Shown here one piece after another: positions 43,014 to 51,736 of a stretch of DNA of 64,000 nucleotides. Under the pieces are notes generated by a model. That model saw only the letters and a list, made by a program, of their open reading frames with translations, did not search any database and had not been told where the DNA came from. The DNA comes from CAZSDW01 sp964605705 (lineage in GTDB: Bacteria > Fidelibacterota > UBA2242). The stretch is from the NCBI GenBank assembly GCA_964605705.1, contig CAZSDW010000012.1, positions 16,254 through 80,253 of the forward strand, in the 5' to 3' direction. Positions within the stretch are counted from its first letter, which is position 1. Every line of letters starts with the position of its first letter. The position numbers were made by a program, and so were the translations under genes.

Positions 43014-43772
43014 TTGGAATCATATTTACTAGTCAGCGCCCTAATTATTTTCACGATAAGTTTCTATCTGCAGTTGGCAAATAAAAATAAACCTGCCAAT
43101 TTATTTATTCTCGGTGCGGTTTTTGTTCATTTTATAGCGCTTATCGTTCGTTCAGTCATTGCCAAACACCCGCCTTTTACCAATATGTACGAAACCTTTA
43201 TTCTTCTGCCCTTTTTACTATCATTGAGATTGATTTTCTGGAAAGAGCAAATCAACGAGAAGGTTCGTAAAATTCTGACGGCTGTGATAATGGGAACCAT
43301 TATTATAGCACTGCTTCTTCCACAATCCATGAAGTCTCCCAGACCCCTGATGCCTGCCCTCAACAGTATCTGGATGTACATTCATGTTCCATCCTATTTT
43401 CTAGGATATATGGCAATGCTGGTGGCAGGAATATATTCTGTTTTGATACTGCTGCCCAAAAAGCCCGACAATTCAACTGTTGTAATTTTAAAGCGAATGG
43501 ATAATGAAGTCAAAATCGCATTTTTCTTTTTATCGCTTGGGATGATTACCGGTGCAATCTGGGCATATGTCAGCTGGGGAAATTACTGGGCTTGGGACCC
43601 GAAAGAGACCTGGGCGCTGATCAATATCATCGTCCTCGCTTTTTACTTCCACTTAAAAACACCAACCAAACAGAAAAAAGCGGTTATTGTTATCATCACG
43701 TTATTGACTATCGCATTCACCTACTGGGGCGTCAGCTTCATTCTGTCAGGGCTTCATAGTTATACATTATAA
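43014..43772 (+). CDS. ccsA: CcsA-like cytochrome c assembly protein
   Basis: A 252-residue membrane protein of the CcmC/CcsA family. WGNYWAWDPKETW is the tryptophan-rich (WWD) heme-binding motif, and HVPSYFLGYMAMLVAG includes a conserved His with a transmembrane helix. About seven or eight helices are expected. It begins at TTG 43014, with AGGAG eight bases upstream. With ResB it exports heme and attaches it to apocytochrome c outside the membrane. The resB-like gene is 24 kb away at 17970 on the same strand, at the other side of the purine block. Confidence 0.85.
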   Translation: MESYLLVSALIIFTISFYLQLANKNKPANLFILGAVFVHFIALIVRSVIAKHPPFTNMYETFILLPFLLSLRLIFWKEQINEKVRKILTAVIMGTIIIALLLPQSMKSPRPLMPALNSIWMYIHVPSYFLGYMAMLVAGIYSVLILLPKKPDNSTVVILKRMDNEVKIAFFFLSLGMITGAIWAYVSWGNYWAWDPKETWALINIIVLAFYFHLKTPTKQKKAVIVIITLLTIAFTYWGVSFILSGLHSYTL

Positions 43773-43878
43773 CTGCGATCACATAGATTCACTCCCAGAT
43801 AATAAAAATTCAAACTCACACCCTTCAACATTGCAAAAAACGACGGGTGATAAAAATCAGTGGCTCCCATTAAATGAA

Positions 43879-43914
43879 GAACCGTCCCCAAATCAAATTT
43901 GGGAACGGTTCTTT
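43879..43914. terminator. Bidirectional hairpin terminator
   Basis: 15-bp stem arms (43879-43893 with 43897-43911, one mismatch) around a 3-base loop are followed by TTT on the plus strand. It separates the convergent ccsA (plus) and CBM9-like (minus) genes. The arm is G+C-rich at its base (GAACCGT). Confidence 0.75.
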
Positions 43915-43953
43915 AATCAATCTTGAAACGAAAGACTAACTAATGAGCTGCTC

Positions 43954-45606
43954 TTACTTCAGAAGCATCATCTTGTTAGTCGAGATATTCGTTCCGGCTT
44001 GGAGCTGATAAAAATAAATACCACTCGTCAGACCAGTTCCGTCAAAAGTTGCCTTATAGGCTCCCGGAACCTTGACTTCATTGACCAGTGTCGCAACTTC
44101 GTGTCCGAGCATATCGAAGACAGTCAGTTTTACTGCACCGGTTTTTTCAATGGAGTAATCGATCGAGGTGGACGGGTTGAAAGGATTCGGGAAATTCTGT
44201 GACAATTTGAAACGGTTGGCTTTGACAACATCTTTGCTATCAATACCATACGTGTAAATGTCTTCTACAAGAACGGCAGAGCCCCACTGGGAAGGAGTAT
44301 TCCATGCCAGGTTGTCTTCTCCCCACCATCTCGCCATATTTTCCCGGCTGTTTTCAACAACTTCATCATTATCATTGACCTGAACCTCAAAACCGATTTC
44401 AGCATCTGCTTCAAGGACGAAGGTCAGGCTGTCAGCCGGTATTGCACATTCGAATGTCCAGGTCGAATCTGTCTGAGCCCAGGCATAGGTACCACCATAA
44501 CAATTCTCAGCCGTTGATGTTCCACCTAAACACCATCTCCACTGAACATCATTAGCACCCGAGCTTGCATCTTTGGAATTATCACCATCAATGCAAAGTT
44601 CGACACCATCCATGTTCCAGGGTTCGCCGCTGGTCGGATTCATATACGGGACGTCGTCGATTACTTCTACGAATACGTAAAAATTATCGTCATCCCACGC
44701 GGCACGGAAATTCATTTCAAGGTCTTTCCAGTCAGTTAATTCCAAGAAACCGGATGGAGCGGTTGTGCCTTCTGTGTAAACATAGGTTGACATGTGAATT
44801 TGCGGTGCGGTCCAGTCATCAGCAGAACCATCGATCGTCGGTGCCGTATCAACTTTACCAATTCTCAGGACCGGAAGAGCAATAAAACCGGACAATTCAG
44901 CTACGCCAAATACCTGAGGATTAGCCCAACCATCGTTGCTGGTGCCCCACCATCTCAGCATGTTTTCTCTGGCGCCGGCGCCATCATTTTCATTCAGCTG
45001 AACTTCAAAACCGAATGTCGAGCCTGCTTCACCTTCAATACCCAGCTGGGCAAGCGGTATTTGGACTTCAAGATCCCAGCCCATCGGTGATTCGCCTTCG
45101 GGAAGTTCCGGGTATGCCCAGTTTTCAATGGCAATGGCAGATCCGGTTGGATCAAAAACATTATCGGCTCTGGCGGTAAAATCAGTAATCTCGGTATCTT
45201 CATACTGGATTCTGATCTGGATATCATCCCAGCCGTCATAGGTGGTACTGGTGCTTTGATCACCATTGAAATAAACTTCAAAGCTGTCATTTTCATACCG
45301 GTTCGTCAGATCGATCAGAACATTGTCATCTGTTGCCGATAAAAACAGATATACATTGGTCTCATCCCACAGTGCTCGACAGGTTGCAAACATATCGGCA
45401 TAACTGTCTGGCGGCGCAGTATCATCAACACAGACTTTCACGACCAGTTCGGTAGAGGCTGTCTTCCACAGATCTTCCATCAAACCGTCAATTACCGGTG
45501 CGGTAACAGTTCTGTGAAACTGGTAAACACCATCAATGTTGTTGGCACGTACACCGATGGTCAGTAGCAGCGCTAAGCACATAACTGCAAGTAACACTTT
45601 CTTCAT
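43954..45606 (-). CDS. Secreted protein with two CBM9-like domains and T9SS sorting domain
   Basis: A 550-residue protein: signal peptide (MKKVLLAVMCLALLLTIGVRA), then two family-9 carbohydrate-binding-like domains (about 30-235 and 245-460). Repeated motifs are LWDETNVYLFLSATDDN / AWDDDNFYVFVEVIDD and FGFEVQLNENDG / IGFEVQVNDNDE. The end (NFPNPFNPSTSIDYSIEKTG, then STNKMMLLK) is a type A T9SS C-terminal domain, so the protein crosses the outer membrane by type IX secretion. AGAGGAG precedes the ATG. It probably binds polysaccharide or another ligand at the surface. No enzyme domain is present. Confidence 0.83.
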   Translation of the reverse strand: MKKVLLAVMCLALLLTIGVRANNIDGVYQFHRTVTAPVIDGLMEDLWKTASTELVVKVCVDDTAPPDSYADMFATCRALWDETNVYLFLSATDDNVLIDLTNRYENDSFEVYFNGDQSTSTTYDGWDDIQIRIQYEDTEITDFTARADNVFDPTGSAIAIENWAYPELPEGESPMGWDLEVQIPLAQLGIEGEAGSTFGFEVQLNENDGAGARENMLRWWGTSNDGWANPQVFGVAELSGFIALPVLRIGKVDTAPTIDGSADDWTAPQIHMSTYVYTEGTTAPSGFLELTDWKDLEMNFRAAWDDDNFYVFVEVIDDVPYMNPTSGEPWNMDGVELCIDGDNSKDASSGANDVQWRWCLGGTSTAENCYGGTYAWAQTDSTWTFECAIPADSLTFVLEADAEIGFEVQVNDNDEVVENSRENMARWWGEDNLAWNTPSQWGSAVLVEDIYTYGIDSKDVVKANRFKLSQNFPNPFNPSTSIDYSIEKTGAVKLTVFDMLGHEVATLVNEVKVPGAYKATFDGTGLTSGIYFYQLQAGTNISTNKMMLLK

Positions 45607-45880
45607 TGCATACTCCTCTTTTGGTTAAAAAAACACTTTTTTTATGAGAAACTTCCGAAAAGGAAGAAAACTCCCCAACACATTACCCCCTTCCCGTCTA
45701 TAACAAGAAAGGAAAGGGCTTAACATGGACGTTTTAGAATTACCATTTTCATAAATCTTTTCCTCTCTAAATTTTATATTGTCTTTCCACTCTTTCATTT
45801 TAAACGAAAATTTAAAAAAGATTTAATAGAAATCTAAAGAGTCGCCGGTGCTATAAATTATTCCCAAACATTTCACCTAA

Positions 45881-45908
45881 ATTATGGATTCGCTGCTCTG
45901 AATGTCAA
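45881..45908 (-). promoter_or_regulatory. Promoter of the CBM9-like gene
   Basis: On the minus strand TTGACA (45908-45903) is followed after 16 bases by CATAAT (45886-45881), five of six to the sigma-70 -10 box. The start of transcription would be near 45874, about 270 bases from the ATG, an unusually long leader. Confidence 0.5.
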
Positions 45909-46178
45909 GTATTTTTTAACGGAAAAAATAAAATCTATATATTGCTATATAGGTCGTATTAGACCATAAATATTGTCTAAGGCATTGAATCTTATCACCC
46001 TATTTACTTATATCTTATCCATGTACGCTAATAAAAACAATTTGAATTGACCGATTCAGACATATTTCCTGATAAATATTTGCATTACCATTAGCATCGG
46101 CTCCAACATCCAACTGCAATCCGTTGGATACTATTGGTCAACTCAATGGGATATTGTATTATTTTCAGGATTAACCTA

Positions 46179-46220
46179 GCGAAGGTTTCCCGGTAAAATC
46201 GGAACAGTTTACACCTTCGC
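46179..46220. repeat. Inverted repeat after argD
   Basis: Arms GCGAAGGT (46179-46186) and ACCTTCGC (46213-46220) are perfect, with an inner TTCC/GGAA pair. It lies 12 bp past the argD stop codon. The arms resemble the sequences at 61701-61731 and may be copies of one intergenic repeat family; no T-run is present. Confidence 0.5.
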
Positions 46221-46231
46221 AGGGTTTGATA

Positions 46232-47410
46232 TCATGTATGCCAGGTCGTCAGTGTCTCCAGGACGCTATCCAGTGCTTTAATAACCCGATCGATTTTATA
46301 TTTAGTCACATTAATCGCCGGCATCAGACGCAGGACTGTCTCGTGGGTACAGTTCAACAGGATTTTTTTCGCCTGGCATTTCTTGACCACATCAGCCCCG
46401 GAGATGCTTAATTCCACACCCAGCATCAATCCGATCCCCCGGATTTCTTTGATAACTGAATATTTTCCCTTTAAAATTTCCAGTTGCTCCCACAGGTAAT
46501 TACCCATTTTGGTGGCATTCTCAAGTAAATGCTCTTCTTCAATCGCCTTCAGCACCGCCACACCGGCGGAACAGGCGACCGGATTACCACCAAAGGTCGA
46601 GCCGTGATTGCCGGGCTGCAGGACATTGCAAAAGTCACGTTTTACTGCAATGGCGCCAATCGGAATACCGCCCGCCAGGGATTTTGCCATGGTCAGAATA
46701 TCCGGTTCAATGCCAAAATGCTGGTAGGCGAACATCTTCCCGGTCCGTCCGATTCCCGATTGAACTTCATCAAGAATCAGCAAGGCGTCATAATCATTGC
46801 AAAGCTGCCGGGCAGCTCGAATAAATTTCGGTGTCAGCGGTACAATTCCACCTTCTCCCAAAATCGGTTCCATCATCACTGCGGCAATTTTATCGTTCAT
46901 CATCTCTTTGAGCATCTTGATATCATTGACCTCGCAATAAATAAAACCGCCGGGCAACGGATCAAATCCATCATGATACACCGGCTGACCAGTAGCCGTG
47001 ACGGCGGCAATTGTGCGACCGTGAAAAGAATTTTTCAGAGTAATAATTGTCTTTTTATTCGGATTCCGTTTTCGAGCCAGTTTAATAGCGCCCTCATTAG
47101 CCTCTGCGCCGCTGTTGCAAAAGAAGACCTGCCCGTCAATACTGTTTTCAATGATCAGTTTTGCCAGCTCGCCCTGAGCATTATTATAATAAATATTGGG
47201 CACGTGCAAAATTTCATCAATCTGCCGATGTAATGCAGCCACCACTTTCGGATGACAATGTCCCAGGTTGCCGGTACCATATCCCGGAAAGAAATCCAGA
47301 TATTCTCTGCCCTTTTCATCCCAGACATTCATCCCGCGTCCCTGAACAATCGTGATCGGGAAGCGGTTGTAAGTTTTTAATACGTATTTATCGAATGTTT
47401 TCTGATCCAT
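46232..47410 (-). CDS. argD: Acetylornithine aminotransferase
   Basis: A 392-residue class III aminotransferase. GYGTGNLGHCHPKVV, FFCNSGAEANEGAIKLARK, LILDEVQSGIGRTG and MAKSLAGGIPIGA (PLP lysine) are the ArgD motifs, with STFGGNPVACSAG following. It converts N-acetylglutamate semialdehyde to N-acetylornithine. It is the last gene of the arg operon, and its start overlaps argB by 23 bp. Succinylornithine or lysine-pathway use cannot be excluded, but context points to arginine. Confidence 0.9.
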   Translation of the reverse strand: MDQKTFDKYVLKTYNRFPITIVQGRGMNVWDEKGREYLDFFPGYGTGNLGHCHPKVVAALHRQIDEILHVPNIYYNNAQGELAKLIIENSIDGQVFFCNSGAEANEGAIKLARKRNPNKKTIITLKNSFHGRTIAAVTATGQPVYHDGFDPLPGGFIYCEVNDIKMLKEMMNDKIAAVMMEPILGEGGIVPLTPKFIRAARQLCNDYDALLILDEVQSGIGRTGKMFAYQHFGIEPDILTMAKSLAGGIPIGAIAVKRDFCNVLQPGNHGSTFGGNPVACSAGVAVLKAIEEEHLLENATKMGNYLWEQLEILKGKYSVIKEIRGIGLMLGVELSISGADVVKKCQAKKILLNCTHETVLRLMPAINVTKYKIDRVIKALDSVLETLTTWHT

Positions 47411-48281
47411 CTTTCAAAATCTCCGTTCCTATTCCCTCTCGGGTAAAAATTTCAAGTAACAGCGAGTGGTCAATCCGACCATCCACGATATGTCCTTTGT
47501 TAACGCCAAATTTCAACGCATCGAGGCAGGAGGTCACCTTGGGAATCATCCCCCCGTTGATCACTCCGGTCTCGATCAGGTGTTCGGCTTCCTTGCGGTC
47601 GAGGGTACTGATAATGCTTTCATTGTCACCGGGAATACGCAGGATCCCATGGATATCAGTCAGATAGACTAATTTCCGGGCACCGATCGATGACGCGATG
47701 TCACCTGCTACCATATCTCCGTTGACGTTATAACTCTGCCCGTCTTCCCCTATGCCAATCGGGGCAATGACCGGAATTTTGCCCTTTTCCAGGAGAGCAT
47801 TCAGCATCGGGGCATTGATATAGCGAACACTGCCGACAAAACCGATATCTTTCTTTTCACCATTGACAACCGGCATCATTTTATCGACCCGAATCAGCCC
47901 ATTGTTCATGCCATACAGACCGACCGCATCCCCATCCATTTTATTCAGCAGGTTCACGATTTGGGAATTGATTTTATGCGCCAGAATATCCTCCACAATG
48001 TCCATAGTCTCACGATCCGTCACACGCAATCCGTTCACAAATTCCGCTTTTGTGCCACGTTGCTGCATGGCTTTCGTGATTGCTGGTCCACCCCCATGAA
48101 TAATGACCGGGTGCCAGCCCACATATTTCATGAAGACAATATCCATCAACACTTCGTCCATCAATTTTTCATCGGACATAATACTGCCGCCGAACTTGAT
48201 GACAATTTTTTTGCCCTGAAAGGCTTTGATATAAGGCAGGGCTTCAATCAGGACATCGGCTTTTCCAATTATTTCTCGCAT
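47388..48281 (-). CDS. argB: Acetylglutamate kinase
   Basis: A 297-residue amino acid kinase. VIKFGGSIMSDEKL (phosphate loop), PVIIHGGGPAITKAM and NVNGDMVAGDIASSIGARKLVYLTD-type core are typical of ArgB. The N-terminal helix preceding the kinase core (residues 1-20) is the type linked with hexameric, arginine-sensitive enzymes. It phosphorylates N-acetylglutamate, the usual control step. It sits between argJ (14 bp) and argD (overlap). Confidence 0.92.
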   Translation of the reverse strand: MREIIGKADVLIEALPYIKAFQGKKIVIKFGGSIMSDEKLMDEVLMDIVFMKYVGWHPVIIHGGGPAITKAMQQRGTKAEFVNGLRVTDRETMDIVEDILAHKINSQIVNLLNKMDGDAVGLYGMNNGLIRVDKMMPVVNGEKKDIGFVGSVRYINAPMLNALLEKGKIPVIAPIGIGEDGQSYNVNGDMVAGDIASSIGARKLVYLTDIHGILRIPGDNESIISTLDRKEAEHLIETGVINGGMIPKVTSCLDALKFGVNKGHIVDGRIDHSLLLEIFTREGIGTEILKDGSENIR

Positions 48282-48295
48282 ATCCGCCTCTTTCC

Positions 48296-49504
48296 TTATG
48301 TGTGATATTCCGCATTAATTTTGACATATTCATAGGACAGATCCGATGTGTAAACCTGTGTCATCGCAGGACCGGTATATACATTCAGGACAATATCGAT
48401 GTCTGCCGGCTTCATTAATTCTGCCATCTCTTCGCGTTTCATGGAAACCGGGTTTCCATTCCTATAAATATAACATCCGTTAATCTGCAGGTCTGCTTTG
48501 GCTGGATCGAACACTACATCCACCATCCCTGCCGCCGACAAAATTCTGCCCCAGTTGGGATCCTGCCCGAAAATAGCCGTTTTTACCAATACCGAATTGG
48601 CGATGCCAAACGCCATTTTTCTGGCATTTTTAAAACTATCCACATTCGCAACAGTAATAGTGACAAATTTCGTGGCACCTTCACCGTCTTTGACAATGGA
48701 TTTCGCCATATCCAGCATCAAAGCTAAAAGGGCATCATGGAAAAGTATTGCCTCCGGGGTTCCGGCTTGAATAGTCGGATTACCCGCCAGACCGTTTGCC
48801 ATGATCAGCGCCGTATCATTGGTGCTACTGTGCCCATCCACGGTGATCATATTATAGCTTTTTTTCACGCATTCGGTGAATATTTCATCCAGAAACTTAT
48901 GATCAATATCAGCATCGGTAGTAACATACGCCAGGGTAGTCGCCATATTTGGCGCGATCATCCCGGAGCCTTTGGTGATCCCACTGATGGTTATCGTAAT
49001 CCCCTGAATATTGAGGGTCATCCCAAATGCTTTTTCTACGGTGTCGGTCGTTAGAATCGCTTCGGCACAATCCTTTCCTCCCTCTTTTGATAATTGTGGC
49101 GAAAGCGCCTTGATACCGGCAGACATTTTCTCCATGTCCAGCAGTTCACCGATCACACCGGTGCTGGACACCAGAATCAGGTCTTCCGGCACAGCGATAT
49201 TTTCAGACAGCATTTTAATTGTGTTGCGGGTATCTTTTAATCCCTGCTCGCCGGTTCCGGCATTGGCATTGCCGGAGTTGATAATTAATGCCTGTAACAT
49301 ATTGTCGGATTTATTCAGGGTCTCCATCGCTACGAGCAGGGGCGCAGCTTTGACCATATTATTCGTGAATTTCACCGAACATTTTGCCGGAATATCACTC
49401 TTTATAATGCAAATATCTTTACGTTTTCGTTTGAAACCCGCCCGCATCGCGGCGGCAGTATATCCCAGCGGATCTGTGATGGTAGGATTTTTGATATGTT
49501 TCAT
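48296..49504 (-). CDS. argJ: Glutamate N-acetyltransferase/amino-acid acetyltransferase
   Basis: A 402-residue ArgJ. ALIINSGNANAGTGEQG and GGKDCAEAILTTDTVEK, with the self-cleavage and nucleophile threonine, and GSGMIAPNMATTLAY are family motifs. The protein splits itself into two chains before the LTTDT threonine. It recycles the acetyl group from N-acetylornithine to glutamate, so no separate argE is needed. It is 10 bp downstream of argC. Confidence 0.92.
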   Translation of the reverse strand: MKHIKNPTITDPLGYTAAAMRAGFKRKRKDICIIKSDIPAKCSVKFTNNMVKAAPLLVAMETLNKSDNMLQALIINSGNANAGTGEQGLKDTRNTIKMLSENIAVPEDLILVSSTGVIGELLDMEKMSAGIKALSPQLSKEGGKDCAEAILTTDTVEKAFGMTLNIQGITITISGITKGSGMIAPNMATTLAYVTTDADIDHKFLDEIFTECVKKSYNMITVDGHSSTNDTALIMANGLAGNPTIQAGTPEAILFHDALLALMLDMAKSIVKDGEGATKFVTITVANVDSFKNARKMAFGIANSVLVKTAIFGQDPNWGRILSAAGMVDVVFDPAKADLQINGCYIYRNGNPVSMKREEMAELMKPADIDIVLNVYTGPAMTQVYTSDLSYEYVKINAEYHT

Positions 49505-49514
49505 GGTTTCTCCG

Positions 49515-50561
49515 TTATAGAAGTCCTGAGGTTTCGTCCAATCCCATCATCACATTCATATTCTGAACCGCCTGTCCCGACGCGCCTTTGATCAGGTTAT
49601 CGATCGCGCTCATCAGGATCAGCCGATTTCCGGAAATTACCATACCGATATCGCAGAAATTCGTATGCGCGACATGTTTTATTTCAGGTACTTTGCCTTT
49701 TTCCATTACCCGGACAAAAGATTCGTTTGCATATCTGTTTTGATAAAGGTTTTGTAAATCTTCAATCATCACCTGCTGGATTAACTCCGCATAGATCGTA
49801 TTATAGATCCCCCGCGTCAGCGGGACGAGATGGGGAACAAAAACGATGTCAATGGATTTTCCAGCCATTTTGCTGAGCTCCTGTTCAATTTCCGGTTCAT
49901 GCTGATGGGATGCGACTTTATAAGCCATCATATTCTCGTTACATTCCGGGAAGTGAAATGCCGGTCGGGGCGTTCTTCCACCTCCAGAGATGCCGGTTTT
50001 ACTGTCCACCAGAATCGAATCGGTTTTGATCAATCCAGCCTCCAGTACCGGCATCAGGGCTAACTCAATACCGGTTGGGAAGCAGCCCGGATTGGCTACG
50101 GTATTCGTCTGACGAATTTTCGCCCGATTAAATTCGGGCAGACCGTAAACAAATTCGGACAGGTTTCCTTTATCTAAATGATTGACGCCATAAGCTTGCT
50201 TATATATTACTTCCGTGTCCAGCCGATAATCGGCGCTGAGATCGATGATCTTTTTTCCGGAATCCAGAAACTTCGGAATGATTTCCATGCTGATTTTGTG
50301 CGGTAATCCGAAAAAGATCACATCACTGTCTTTGGAAATAACCGCAACATCAGTGGCAGAGCATTTCAGATCACATAGCCCTTTTAATGCCGGAAAATGA
50401 TCGGAGTAGCGGCTTCCTATCGCCACCTGATCCGCCAGATGGGCTATTTTCACCATCGGGTGTCTCACAAAAATCTTCACAAGTTCATATCCGGTGTATC
50501 CAAACGCACCGATGACCGAAACACGAATTTTATTCAAAAAAGATGTCACTCGATTCCTCAT
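49515..50561 (-). CDS. argC: N-acetyl-gamma-glutamyl-phosphate reductase
   Basis: A protein of about 348 residues. VIGAFGYTGYELVKIF is the NADP-binding loop, NTVANPGCFPTGIELAL the active-site cysteine, and HFPECNENMMAYKVA the conserved end motif. The open frame extends upstream into argH. The ATG at 50561 gives a 10-residue lead before the core, but TTG at 50537 (MNKIRVSVIGA-type start, 8-bp overlap with the argH stop) is also plausible. It reduces N-acetylglutamyl phosphate to the semialdehyde. Confidence 0.88.
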   Translation of the reverse strand: MRNRVTSFLNKIRVSVIGAFGYTGYELVKIFVRHPMVKIAHLADQVAIGSRYSDHFPALKGLCDLKCSATDVAVISKDSDVIFFGLPHKISMEIIPKFLDSGKKIIDLSADYRLDTEVIYKQAYGVNHLDKGNLSEFVYGLPEFNRAKIRQTNTVANPGCFPTGIELALMPVLEAGLIKTDSILVDSKTGISGGGRTPRPAFHFPECNENMMAYKVASHQHEPEIEQELSKMAGKSIDIVFVPHLVPLTRGIYNTIYAELIQQVMIEDLQNLYQNRYANESFVRVMEKGKVPEIKHVAHTNFCDIGMVISGNRLILMSAIDNLIKGASGQAVQNMNVMMGLDETSGLL

Positions 50562-51732
50562 ATTGTTTTCCAATTTCCCGATAGGCATCTCTGAAGGGCA
50601 CGCCTTGCTGGACCAGTTTATAGGCTTTCTCCGTAGCAAACAGTTCATCGGTCATCGCCACATCACAATTTTCTTCAAGAACTTTCAGGTTCTGAAAAAT
50701 CAGACCGGTGACATGGATGGAATCCAATGTCGTCGAGAATCCCCGGATAATCGCCTCTTTGGTCAATTGATTTTCCCGATGATAGCCGGAAATCAGGTTG
50801 ATCGAGGTATTGCGCATTTGCATCTCATAAGCCATGATCTCATGATATTTTCCCCGCAGCAATTCCAGGACATCGGGATTTTTCTTCTGGGGCATGATTG
50901 ATGACCCGGTTAAAAATTCATCGGGCAGTACAAAATAGGCGATGGAGGGCAAGGTATATAAGACCAGATCACTTGCCAGTTTATTGATATCCAGCATAAT
51001 CTGACACAATACGGTCAGCACAAAGGATTCAAATTTTCCACGGCTGTTCTGAGTATATATCGGGTTTTCCTGAATTCTACTGAAACCGAGTTCCTTCGTT
51101 GTCATTTCACGGTCCAGCGGCAACGGCACTCCATAGCCCGCTCCGGTTCCCAGCGGATTCTGATCAATCAGTCTGGTTCCGGCTTTGATGAGTTCCAGAT
51201 CATCTTCGAATGCCGCCTTGAAAGCATGCGCCCAGAGACCGACGCTTGACGGCATGGCTTTGCGGGTATGGGTATATCCGGGCATGGCGATTTTGCCAAA
51301 GTGTTTCACAAAATCATCGATACAGTCAATCGTTTGCTCCAGTTTTTTAATGCACTTTTGCAGATTCGATTTGCAGTACATGCGGAGTGCCGTCAGTACC
51401 TGGTCATTGCGACTGCGCCCGGTGTGGATTTTTTTACCGGCTTCACCAACATGCTCAATCAGGTAATTCTCAATTGCGGTATGGCAGTCCTCATCTTCAA
51501 GTGCAATGTGAAATTTGCCTTTTTTATGCAGCTCAAGAATTTCGTCCAATCCCTCGAGCAGATCATTGACTTCTTGTTCGCTAAGGATCCCAATTTTACC
51601 CAGCATTCGGGTATGGGCTTTGGATGCAATACAATCAAAATCAATAATTTCCATGTCCAGAATATGATCCTTCCCGACAGTAAAGGCTTCAATTTCCTGG
51701 TTCAGCATCTTTGTTTTTTGCCACAGTTTCAT
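50530..51732 (-). CDS. argH: Argininosuccinate lyase
   Basis: A 400-residue fumarase-superfamily enzyme. AGKKIHTGRSRNDQVLTALR and GSSIMPQKKNPDVLELLRG (signature loop) are present. The start is set at ATG 51732 (MKLWQKTKML) with AAAAAGGA upstream; an in-frame opening to 51783 lies inside argG. It splits argininosuccinate into arginine and fumarate. argG ends 4 bp upstream, and argC overlaps the 3' end. Confidence 0.91.
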   Translation of the reverse strand: MKLWQKTKMLNQEIEAFTVGKDHILDMEIIDFDCIASKAHTRMLGKIGILSEQEVNDLLEGLDEILELHKKGKFHIALEDEDCHTAIENYLIEHVGEAGKKIHTGRSRNDQVLTALRMYCKSNLQKCIKKLEQTIDCIDDFVKHFGKIAMPGYTHTRKAMPSSVGLWAHAFKAAFEDDLELIKAGTRLIDQNPLGTGAGYGVPLPLDREMTTKELGFSRIQENPIYTQNSRGKFESFVLTVLCQIMLDINKLASDLVLYTLPSIAYFVLPDEFLTGSSIMPQKKNPDVLELLRGKYHEIMAYEMQMRNTSINLISGYHRENQLTKEAIIRGFSTTLDSIHVTGLIFQNLKVLEENCDVAMTDELFATEKAYKLVQQGVPFRDAYREIGKQYEESSDIFFE

Positions 51733-51736
51733 GGGT

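Larger units (their letters stand above)
45607..46231. other. Intergenic region, long leader and promoter of the CBM9-like gene
   Basis: A 625-bp gap between the CBM9-like gene and argD, both on the minus strand. No gene or tRNA was seen. It holds a good minus-strand promoter at 45881-45908, a leader of about 270 bases with a stem-loop near 45691-45719 (8-bp stem, CCCTTTCC with GGGAAGGG), and, near argD, the inverted repeat at 46179-46220. The rest is A+T-rich without evident structure. Confidence 0.55.

Noticed and set aside
46529..47233. 234-codon open frame opposite argD
   Set aside because: Antisense shadow with no recognisable domains; argD motifs are intact on the minus strand.
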